A stretch of 64,000 bases of DNA from Bimuria novae-zelandiae CBS 107.79 (Eukaryota > Ascomycota > Dothideomycetes > Pleosporales > Didymosphaeriaceae), in assembly GCA_010015655.1 (NCBI GenBank), contig ML976746.1, positions 124,001 through 188,000 on the forward strand, read 5' to 3'. Shown in pieces: positions 24,569-33,457 of the stretch. Numbering within the stretch: position 1 is the first letter of the stretch; each line of letters opens with the position of its first letter. Below the pieces are notes generated by a model, which saw nothing but the letters and a program-made list of their open reading frames with translations, searched no databases and was not told the origin of the DNA. Position numbers and translations under genes: made by a program.

Positions 24569-25486
24569 ATGCGTGCTTTTAGCTTCACGCTCCTGCTTTT
24601 CGGCCTGTTGGGCCTCCTTGCGGTCTCAGTCCCAACCGACTGGAATGCGCCGAATGCAAACAGTCTTGGGGAGTACAATAATGGCCTCAGGGTTGTGAAA
24701 AGGGCAATCGAAGACCCCAACCTTGGTCTTGAATCAAAAGAGGACGATACGTTTGACGCCGACCTCGAAAAACGACGAGCTCGCGGCGGCAGGGGCAGAG
24801 CCAGACCCAAGAAGACGAGGACCAGGAGGCCTAAGAAGACTGCGAAGAAGCACAAGAAGACAAAGACTAAAAGGCCTAAGAAGACTGCAAAGAAGCACAA
24901 GAAGCCGAAGCCGAAACCTCACCACAAGGGGAAGACCTCAGGGAAGAAGCCAGCTAAGCATACAAAACCAAAGAAAAACCACTGCAGCGCCAACGGGACG
25001 CATGGAAAGAACAGCAAGCACGGCAGACGCGCCACGGGTGATGCCTGCCCACAGCCAACTGAAGACTACAAGAGAGCTTTGCAGGCCGCGAAGAAGAAGG
25101 GCGTTAGGGACCTGAAGCTTGGGAAAACGTACATGCTTATCCACAAAGCCAGTAGCGTCATCCCATCTCACAGGAGACTCATCGTCGGCACAGTTACGCA
25201 GAACAGCAAGGGTCAACTCGATTTCCCAGCTAAGGGCTACGAGCTCCTCAAAGATCCTGGTAACCCGGAGGAAATCGGCAAGGTGAAGGAGTTCTGCCAC
25301 CAGTTCAAAGGCGCAACGTGCGAACAAGGCGACCCTATAGAAACGTGGGAATGTTCCAGGCAATCTGTTCGGCGATACAGTTTCCAGGGAGAGGCGATAC
25401 CAGAGTTCGCCGACGAGAATCATGTTAAGGCAATTGGTAAGTACCCGGGTCTGGAAGCAAGCCCAAGACCGTATGGTGCACTCTAG
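24569..25486 (+). CDS. Secreted lysine-rich repeat protein, candidate effector
   Basis: The protein is 305 residues. A signal peptide covers residues 1 to about 20 (hydrophobic FTLLLFGLLGLLAV). KR dibasic sites follow at 44-45 and 68-69, typical for Kex2 processing. Residues about 79 to 122 are a very basic stretch with two copies of a 15-residue unit containing RPKKTAKKHKK; in DNA this is a 45-bp tandem duplication (24827 and 24872). The C-terminal half is globular-looking with five cysteines (HCSAN, DACPQ, EFCHQ, ATCEQ, WECSR) and no domain I know. A GTAAGT at 25437 near the end may be an intron donor, giving a shorter C-terminus. The clean frame without RIP, next to ruined elements, suggests a functional gene. 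Nucleic-acid binding or a secreted effector role is inference from charge only. Confidence 0.75.
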   Translation: MRAFSFTLLLFGLLGLLAVSVPTDWNAPNANSLGEYNNGLRVVKRAIEDPNLGLESKEDDTFDADLEKRRARGGRGRARPKKTRTRRPKKTAKKHKKTKTKRPKKTAKKHKKPKPKPHHKGKTSGKKPAKHTKPKKNHCSANGTHGKNSKHGRRATGDACPQPTEDYKRALQAAKKKGVRDLKLGKTYMLIHKASSVIPSHRRLIVGTVTQNSKGQLDFPAKGYELLKDPGNPEEIGKVKEFCHQFKGATCEQGDPIETWECSRQSVRRYSFQGEAIPEFADENHVKAIGKYPGLEASPRPYGAL

Positions 25487-25538
25487 GCTACTATAGCCTG
25501 TAATATGTATCAGGCTTTTAAGCTTAATAATTTCCTGG

Positions 25539-25853
25539 CTAACTGATAATTAGGCGATCAACTCGTTGCACGAGACACACATTACACCGTATGGTACAAC
25601 AATTGTAAGCCACATTCGTCACATAATAGCCGGGGCATCCATGACATTGGGTATCATACATCACGGCCTTTGAATTAAGCCTCTGATGCAACATACCTCT
25701 GTTCTCTGGGTCACCTAACTGTTGTGCTGAGACCCTGGTTCTTGAACCTTCACTAACTTGCAACAGGCTGGAAGTTTGCGAAGGATGCAGCAAACGTTGG
25801 CAGGGCGTAGTGCTCCTCGGAAAGTAGGAACTCGAAATGCGGTCAGGGTGCAA
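25539..25853 (-). CDS. Small ORF with a cysteine-rich tail, uncertain
   Basis: The minus-strand frame of 104 codons is convergent with the Lys-rich gene. Its last 40 residues have the spacing C-x2-C-x11-CC-x3-C-x2-C (from QCHGC to CNVC). No signal peptide is present at the ATG used; an upstream exon would be needed for a secreted protein. It could also be chance. Confidence 0.25.
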   Translation of the reverse strand: MHPDRISSSYFPRSTTPCQRLLHPSQTSSLLQVSEGSRTRVSAQQLGDPENRGMLHQRLNSKAVMYDTQCHGCPGYYVTNVAYNCCTIRCNVCLVQRVDRLIIS

Positions 25854-26350
25854 TTGATTCCAAAGATATACGCCTGTAGAGAGGTACAGTACAACTTTCA
25901 GAGCCCAGCAAAGAAGAGGAGGCGCGAAAAAGGGGCATTGTTTGTAATAGAGTTTTTTATTCTAGACTAATAGATTGGATTTTCTCGAGGTAAACTCAAC
26001 TCCAGATATTTTCAAGCGTGAATGAGATCCCACCAAACTAACTGTCAGAGAGGCGGTTCAGGTATGGGCGTGTGAGCTTTAGCCTTCGACCCAAATCGCT
26101 CGTCATAATAAACTAGAGTATGTTCCTGAGGGTTTTACCGCTTCAGGCCCACCATAAAGTACATTAGTATGAACAGATATTGTTCCCTAGCTTACCGAAA
26201 TGGCCGGTTTAATGGATTCGTATCAACGGACAAAGCGGGCCAGCCTTGGCCTAGAAATGAAAAATGCGTAACCACACCAACAAAACACACGTACCATTCT
26301 GACTTGTCTTACTTTCAAAGCCCACAAAAACTCCTTGCCAACACGTACAC

Positions 26351-29093
26351 TTACAAAACTGTACTGTGGACATTATATGCGTGTCGCTGCAAGTGCATTT
26401 TTGCCTTTAAGACACACTTAACAGAGATTGCAGCTAAGCTGATCCACTTCCTTAATATACTGTAGATGTTTTCTCTTAAAATGTTTGCTAAGGTCCTCTA
26501 AGGTATGAAACAAATATGTGCGCAGTTCTGTAGGCAGATTCTTATTGCCTAAGCAAACAAAGCATATTCTCGGCCTTATTTCCTTGTACACCGCTACCTT
26601 GGCAGCTTCTAGCGCTTCCTTATCAGGATCTAGCTAGGCATTACCTTCACTCTTACTAGGCGGTGTGATATGTCTGCTCAATTATTTCAGTCAGGATAGG
26701 TGCATCCTACCTTCCTTAATTCCATAATACCGCGCAACAGTGCAGATAGCTTTATTCCGCCTTTATATCTCTTCTTCTAGATTGCGTCCCGCAGGGGCCA
26801 AAATAGCGTCAACTAGTTCCTTCTATGCCAGGAGCAGATCACTATACACCTCTCTAACATTATTCTTAATCTTAATGCCAGCAAGCTGCTGCTCCACATT
26901 ACGCACTAGCTATTTATACTCCTACTATTCCTTAACATCTTATAGAAGTGTATGCTGCTAGCGCTACCTTTTCTAATTAATTACGTAATTAAGCTCTTAG
27001 TACTTTAGATACTTTATTAGGTGTTTAAGGGTATGTTTAAGTTGCTCTTATTAGTTAAGCAAAAAACAAATAGTTAGATAATTATTTACTAATACGGACT
27101 AAGTAGATATGAGCTATCGCGGCCTGCAATAATTAATTAAATAACTTATAGTATAAGCTGCCTACATTAGTGCGTCCTAGGGCAGGTTACCCCGCACGAT
27201 AGCCTGTGTGTTAACTGTGACACATTGTGAGAGGTAGTGCTTTAGGAAAAGCCCTATGCTAGCGTGCCCTATTATTAGGTTCTATATTACCTTACTAATA
27301 TTGCCTGTGCATTATATTAGTTATACATCTTGCCTATAACAACTTATAAAGCTTACTACTATTGTTAAAGGCTTTCCCTCCAGTATATCTTAGTAAATAG
27401 GGATAGATAACTTGCGCAAACCTTGTAATTTGCCCTAAAGCTCTAATCTAGGGCAGTAAAGTAGAGTAGGAAAGAGGTTTATTAAGAGAGATAACCTAAC
27501 TATTTAGGCTTTTTATAGCTTTTTAAAACACCAGGATGTCGTCCAATTTTTAATTAAGGCGTAGCGGTAGCTTATTGCGGCCTAGTAGAATATAGAGCCT
27601 ACTTAACTCCTTTTAGAATGTTAGGTTGTACGCTGTATATGCCTAATCGTAGAATAGCACTCTAAAGAGAAAGACTTATAGGCTAAAGATAAGAGTTTTG
27701 TTATATATAATTTTAGGGAGAGGGAAGGTGTTCCTTATAGACGTATTAGTAACGTATATATTTTAGGTAGAGCTAATAAGGTTAGAAACTTATATATCTT
27801 TAATCCTAAGGAACTTTTTCGTAAATTTAAAGGTAAATTCTAATAAGATCTAATAAAGCCCACCCTCTAGACCGCGCAGCAGCGTAATCTGGATATATTA
27901 ATAGCGGAGACTAAGGATAGCTTTTAGCCGATTCACCGTAAAACCACTAAGTTATAGATAGAGTTAGGCTTAGATTCTATAGCGTCCGTGAGGGTATCTC
28001 TTTTCGCTCGTCTCCAGATTCGATTGCAGCACTAAGGCCTAATCCTCTACATACATGTAGGCCTTATCTCGCCCTACCTTCTCCAAGCCATACTTTTTCG
28101 CTAGCTTCCTTAGCACCTACTCTTCTTTAGGTCAGACATAACACGTATAGTAAGCCTCAAATAGGACGAGGGACGTAAATACCTTATACATGCTCCGGTT
28201 CATTGTGCCATGCAGCTTAGCACTAGTTACTCTCTCGTATACTAGGCGGAATATCTTCCAGTACGTCCTAAGGGAGCTCTCAATCTTAGTGCCTCAGAGT
28301 TTCCTTCCTCCCTTCCCTCACTACCGCCCAAGTATCTAATCAAAGAAGGTGCGTAGCGTGCGGGTGGATATGGTGGAGTATGCGCGAAAGTTGTCCTTTT
28401 TTAGGTAGGTCCAGCATCTATATCGTGTTGGTTTAGCCTTGCATATACTAGTCTCGGGAGCATCAGGACGAGTGACCTACTCGTTCCACAGAACTTCCAT
28501 GCGATCTATTAGCCGCGTACTGCCATCCTCGTAGTCCTCTTAGGTGTAATCCGCTTCATCGAAGGTTTCCAGCTGTTCGATGGGGTGCTCACGTGGAATC
28601 TTCTCGGCAACGAGCCATACTTGGTCCTCTACGCCTTCGCCTCGCTTGCTATCCTCGTCGACGCATGTTTCGCCATCCGTTAGATCCGTATCCGACGCCG
28701 CACCGTCATCTACGTCAGACTCGGCATATTCGCTCCCATCGGAGGAATCGTCAGTCAGTGAACATCGTCGCATGTCGCGTCTGTATGCTGACAGGTCGAC
28801 GAAGGGAGGGAGGGGTTACTAGAGGAGAACCCTAGCTCGAACGGCGAGGTAGATGACACGTAAGTTGATGGCTGGGCGGAACAGTGAAAGAGAGGAGGCG
28901 GTCCTTGTTCGTGGATCTGTGGAATGGGAGGGAAGAGCTTTAAGTACGCCGCCGGTAGGGCGGCCTCAGTTTGGGTCGACATGATGCTGGCGTTCAGAAA
29001 TGAGAAATGGAAAACGGGCTCCTGGAGGGGTTTCGATCTGGTCCCCGGGCTCTTGACGCCTGCGCTAGCTGAGGTAGGAAACCCGAAAGGCAC
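26351..29093 (-). pseudogene. DUF3435 (tyrosine-recombinase-like) gene with C2H2 zinc fingers, RIP-damaged
   Basis: Translated on the minus strand in broken frames, the region follows the fungal DUF3435 / FluG-domain C2H2 family. In order: an N-terminal Ser/Asp-rich part with good composition (28540-29093), a core with SLRTYWKIFRLVYERVTSAKLHG near 28250, LAKKYGLEKVGRDKAYMYVED near 28070, GFTVNRLKAILSLRY near 27920, GQITRFAQVIYPYLLRYTGGKAF near 27400, and GHASIGLFLKHYLS near 27270, which is the box with the recombinase histidine and tyrosine region. At the C-terminus are CFVCLG...HFKRKH and SCNLC...HLQRHAYNVH zinc-finger remnants, with a stop at 26353-26351. Many CpA-type stops and several frameshifts make it dead. 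RIP is strong up to about 28530 and weak beyond it. DUF3435 includes the captain recombinases of Starship elements; whether this copy is one is unknown. Confidence 0.7.
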
Positions 29094-30052
29094 GTTCGCT
29101 CGAGCCAGTGCGGGCGCGTTTAGGGGGGTTTTGCGGCAAGTCAGCGTCTGAAAACGGCGTCACGAGCATCCGAAATCGGCAGCCAAAACGCCGTCTGGTT
29201 GTTTAAGGTATTTAACTATAAGGAAGGAAATAACTATAGGAGAATTATTACACTATATACTAGTCTATTTCCTCCTCTATCTCTAGGTAATCCAAACCCC
29301 TTGGCAGATTACCCTAATCTGGCCTTCTTAGCGGATCACCTTAATCCAGGCTACTATTGGATCAGGGTTACGTAACCCTGGCTAACTTAAGCAGCCCTGC
29401 AAGTCCTTGTAGGCTAGCTGTAACATAACCTTATCTTCCTCTCCCTATCCATCTTTAGTTATTATCGTACTACAGTCTAGGTTCCCTAAGCTCGTAACAG
29501 GATACGTAAGGTGGGTAAAGACATTATAAAATAGGTTAGTTAAGGCACTAAGACTCTTAATTATTAAATTAAAGGGTGTTCTTAATAAGATAGAATAATA
29601 ATTAATAGGGTTAATTTAGTTAAGTTGATTAATTATTATGTCGGAGGTTGGCCGTAGGCGAGGTCTCTAATACGTATCGACCCAGCGCTAGCACTATCTA
29701 GGATAGTGCGTAACTAAAGGTGCACCAGCCTTACGTTCTCTACTACACTCTTAATAGTGCAGGATTACGAAGGCCCTATAATTAGGCAAACCTTATTAGG
29801 ACGCTAATATTTATTAAGCCTAAGGCAAGGCGGCCTCCGCGTTTAAAAAGTTACTTAATTAACTTATATATAAACTTCTTATAGCTAGATTATTTAATAG
29901 TAGTAGGAAAGGAGTATAAGGATAGCCTATAGTAGTTATTAAGCATAAGATCTATTAAAAAGTACTAAAGTAGCTACTAAGTACGCTAATTGGCTTATTA
30001 TATAAAGTAGTAGCTTTACGTCTAATTAAAGCAATCTACCTTACTCTTATAG

Positions 30053-30686
30053 TGTAACGAGGTAGGCACGGTCGAACACGTGGCCTTCTCTCGCTTATAG
30101 AGGTTCCGGCTAGGCTAGGATCAAACACTAGCGCTAGTGGCTGACCCTAGCATATCCTATATATATTATACTATACGAGTAATACTTGGCTTAAGTATTC
30201 TCGTGCGTACCTTTTGGTGCAGGTGAGGAAGTCACATAGTATTGGCTTAGTAAGCGGGGCGCTTACCTCATTACATAATACTTAAGCCACCCTAAGGTCG
30301 AGGGTTCGATTCCTGCGTGCGGCGTAGAGGGTCCTACGTGCGGCGTAGAAATGTCCCTGGCTTAAACTAGAGGCGTTGGACGCTATTCTAGTTGGGGTAG
30401 AGCGGATATATAGTCCTGGCCGCAACAGTCTTAGGGGCTAAGACTTTTGCGGGAGGGGGATAGTGTAACGAGGTAGGCACGGTCGAACACGTGGCCTTCT
30501 CTCGCTTATAGAGGTTCCGGCTAGGCTAGGATCAAACACTAGCGCTAGTGGCTGACCCTAGCATATCCTATATATATTATACTATACGAGTAATACTTGG
30601 CTTAAGTATTCTCGTGCGTACCTTTTGGTGCAGGTGAGGAAGTCACATAGTATTGGCTTAGTAAGCGGGGCGCTTACCTCATTACA
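30053..30686 (+). mobile_element. TRIM: 634-bp non-coding LTR retrotransposon with identical LTRs
   Basis: Two 223-bp LTRs (30053-30275, 30464-30686) start TGTAACGAGG and end CCTCATTACA; they are identical by eye. A perfect target duplication tatag lies at 30048-30052 and 30687-30691. The 188-bp interior has no coding capacity and ends in a purine tract GGGAGGGGGATAG immediately before the right LTR, a convincing polypurine tract that sets the orientation as plus. No standard TGG primer-binding site follows the left LTR; instead the interior starts with tRNA-like sequence (GGTTCGATTCC at 30303-30313). Identity of LTRs and lack of RIP make this the youngest element in the window. An autonomous partner is not present here. 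Confidence 0.93.
30243..30313 (+). promoter_or_regulatory. tRNA-like A-box and B-box pair across the TRIM LTR/interior junction
   Basis: TGGCTTAGTAAG at 30243-30254 (inside the left LTR) resembles the RNA polymerase III A-box (TRGYNNARNGG), and GGTTCGATTCC at 30303-30313 (interior) is a perfect B-box (GGTTCGANTCC). The spacing of about 50 bp is normal for tRNA genes. The flanking sequence does not fold into a full cloverleaf with a paired acceptor stem, so I do not call a tRNA gene. Confidence 0.4.
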
Positions 30687-31511
30687 TATAGTAATTATAG
30701 TTGTCTATTATCCAAGGGATACTAAGTAGCTTAATAGGCTTATTACTAAACGCCTTTTTAAAGAGTTTCTTATTATTTTAGACTATCTTTAAGTGTTAAC
30801 AGAGCTTTATAATAGACTAAGTAGCTAAGTAGTAATTATCGTTAGTATAGTCTTGGTATAGTGTTAACGTTAGAGACTCACGCTTAGTAATAGTCCTTAT
30901 AAAAAAAACTTAATTATCTTTTTAAGCTACTTATAGTACTTTCCTACTCTTTAAAAGCACCTAATATATATCTTCCCACTCTAGCTTACGCGTGTATTAT
31001 TTTTTAAATTTTATTAAGCTATTATTAAAACGCTCCTTTAAGAGCTTTACCTGCCTATATTAGCTAATAACTAAAAACTCTACTTAAAGCTCTGCCTTTA
31101 CTATCGCCTTAAAAGTCTCCTCTATTACTATCTTTATTATATAGACTATTCCGGCATAGCCTACACCTTTAGATCTAAGGTATTTAAGTATAAGTATAGT
31201 GTTAAAGAGATTATCGTCCCACATAATATAAAGATTTAGTAAAAAAAGACGCTAGCTAGCAGCGTTAATAGTAAGTATAAGTATAATAGAAACTAACTAT
31301 ATAGGAGTAAAAGCTAGCGCGTTAGCTAGTAATTTAAGTAAATTAATAGGTCCTCTCCCTTTAGCATAAAATAACTAATTTAGAATTACTTTATTATTAG
31401 CTAAATACTATATCTTAAAGCCCTTTAGTGTAGGCTTTATTTTAATGTTTATAATTTTACCTACGCGCCTAGTAAATCTAGTAATTACTTTATTAACATA
31501 AAGATAAATAC

Positions 31512-31847
31512 TGTAACAGGAACAATCGCTCGTCGACACGAGAACCCTTGGCCAGTCAAGACAGGATTCGAGATCATCCGAAAACCGACACTCATCCGCA
31601 TCGGACCAATTTCGGATCCATCAGACCGACGGTCAACCTATGGCAGATATGTGCTAGCTAGCCATCTGGGAAGAGGTGTATTTAGAGGAGCTTGGGGCCT
31701 TTGTAGTTTAGTACCTTTTCCGTATCCTTTCGTACCAGGCCTATAGGCACTTAATTCATTTGAGGCTACATTCTTATACACGCACTCCCACATGCCTCTG
31801 CTAGGAGATACGCCAACATCGATCCTTTGAGTGACCTGCGCCGATAC
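31512..31847. mobile_element. 336-bp insertion with a 17-bp target duplication, class unknown
   Basis: A GC-normal block inside piggyBac-C is bracketed by perfect direct repeats aacataaagataaatac at 31495-31511 and 31848-31864. The block starts TGTAACAGGAACAATC and ends GCGCCGATAC. The long duplication argues for target-primed reverse transcription (SINE/LINE-like) or filler capture in break repair, not for LTR integration or a cut-and-paste transposon. There is no poly-A tail or coding frame. Confidence 0.7.
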
Positions 31848-32430
31848 AACATAAAGATAAATACCTAGGGCCTAGTGCTTTAAGCTACGCTTATAGAGCG
31901 TCTCTAAAAAATCTTATACTTTACTAAATAATAACTTAAAGCTTTAGTTAACTTTAATATAGTATAAGTACTAATCTAGCTACTGTTACCTATCTCTAAA
32001 TATATAATAATTAATCTTATGCTAAGGCGCTGTCCTATAAATTTCTCTTAATATTTAATAAGTAAGGGCTCTCGGTAGACGCCTATATAAATAATAATTA
32101 CGAGATAGGTGTAGAGCTCTGTTACAAATATAGGCTTCTAGGTACGGCAGGTAGGCGTTAGGGAGAGTTTATTATAGAGCTTTTTAGCGTACTAATTCGT
32201 ATAGTGTATAATTTAGTCAAGGACACCTGCATTAAAAAGAGGTTAAATAATGCTATAATCAAGTCCAGATCTACACCTTTAAGTATTAGCGCAGCTCCTA
32301 ATTTTCGTAGGTTAATAATTTCTAGAGGTTACTACTTAAACAGAGGTTTAGTCGGCAGGTTAGGCAAAATATCAGCTTTCTAGCTATAGGTTATATATTT
32401 TACGAAATCGGCATCGTTGCTCATAGCTCT

Positions 32431-32850
32431 ACACGTTTTGGCATGATCGCAGATGCAAGAAAGTACAAAATACGCGTGTTTTGGCTGGTAACAATATTTG
32501 CTAACATCACAATACATGTTTTGGTGTTGCAAAGCATTATCATCCGATTGGCCATCAACAGGTGGCCCGTGCCAGGGCGCTTTCAGCCATGCGGGGATAG
32601 GATTCCTGTGTAATTAAGGCACAGCTGTATGGTTCTATTCCTGCATCGCACCCTCCTCTCCCCTTACTACTGCACGTAAGTTGCTGCAGGCATTGCGGCT
32701 TCGCCCCATCACACCAGCTGCAACATGTGCTGCTTAGCCTCACCTTCCGTAAAGGGTTAGCGCTGACTGTGGAACGCTAAACAGATAGTTTAACTAGTCA
32801 GCTATTAACAAAAAGTGGACTGGACCCTTGCTGGCACATCGGCCTGAGTT
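32431..32850. other. Non-RIP segment between two piggyBac-like copies
   Basis: This holds the presumed 5' leader of piggyBac-C (to its right end) and a stretch near 32545-32625 that matches the dispersed repeat at 61870-61920 (core aggtggcccgtg). No gene is seen. Confidence 0.4.
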
Positions 32851-33457
32851 GTAAATAATAAAGTAATACTATACTAATTATTTTATACTAGATGAGCTAG
32901 CTAAAGGCCTATTAACTTACTAAGAACTATAGACTTAATTTTTATACTTATAGACTTAATTCTTATTATATTTATGCTTACTAAGAACACTGCTAGCTAG
33001 CGTTTATTTTTATTAAATCTTTATACTATATAAGATAATAACCTATTTAATATAATACTTATACTTAAATATTTAAGATTTTAGGGAATAGGCTACGTAG
33101 ACACTACTTAAATAATAAAAATTATAACTAAGGGGTAATTTAAAGATATAGCAAAGGTAAAAGTAGTAGCTATAAGGCTAGTAATTATGTATAAAACGCG
33201 CTTAAAGCTATTAAAGAAGTAGTTTAATAAAAATTTATTATAGCTTAAGACTTAGTTTATAAGTAGCTTAAGATAGGAAGAGACTTACTAGGCACTCTTA
33301 AAAAGTAAGAAAGTACTAGAAGTAGCATAGAGAGATAATTAGGTAGTATTATTTACTAGTACTATTACTAAGTATAAGTTGCTTGCCTTATCTTTAGCGC
33401 TAAGACGCGCTAAGCCTACTTTAATAATATTTATTACTAGCTCTTTAACTTATATAA

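Larger units (their letters stand above)
29190..32430 (-). mobile_element. piggyBac-like element C, RIP-ruined, interrupted twice
   Basis: The minus-strand frame opens at an ATG near 32426 (MSNDADFVKYIT) and shows the fungal DDE_Tnp_1_7 (piggyBac-like) order: LRKLGAALILKGVDLD, VSLTKLYTIRIST, AVPRS near 32140, then a WDDNLFNTILILKYLRSKGVGYAG box near 31200 (the family's DNLFTS...LGIGAAGTVR region), and LEWEDIY...KDN further on. Frames are full of stops. The homologous copy at 59840-61830 is colinear. The TRIM (30053-30686) and a 336-bp block (31512-31847) are later insertions. Termini were not resolved; the left end is near 29190, next to the DUF3435 gene's 5' flank. Confidence 0.75.

Noticed and set aside
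30236..30330. A tRNA gene (methionine-like, with CAT in a possible anticodon loop)
   Set aside because: A-box and B-box are present, but acceptor and T stems do not pair and the anticodon loop would be far too long; it lies inside a TRIM element.
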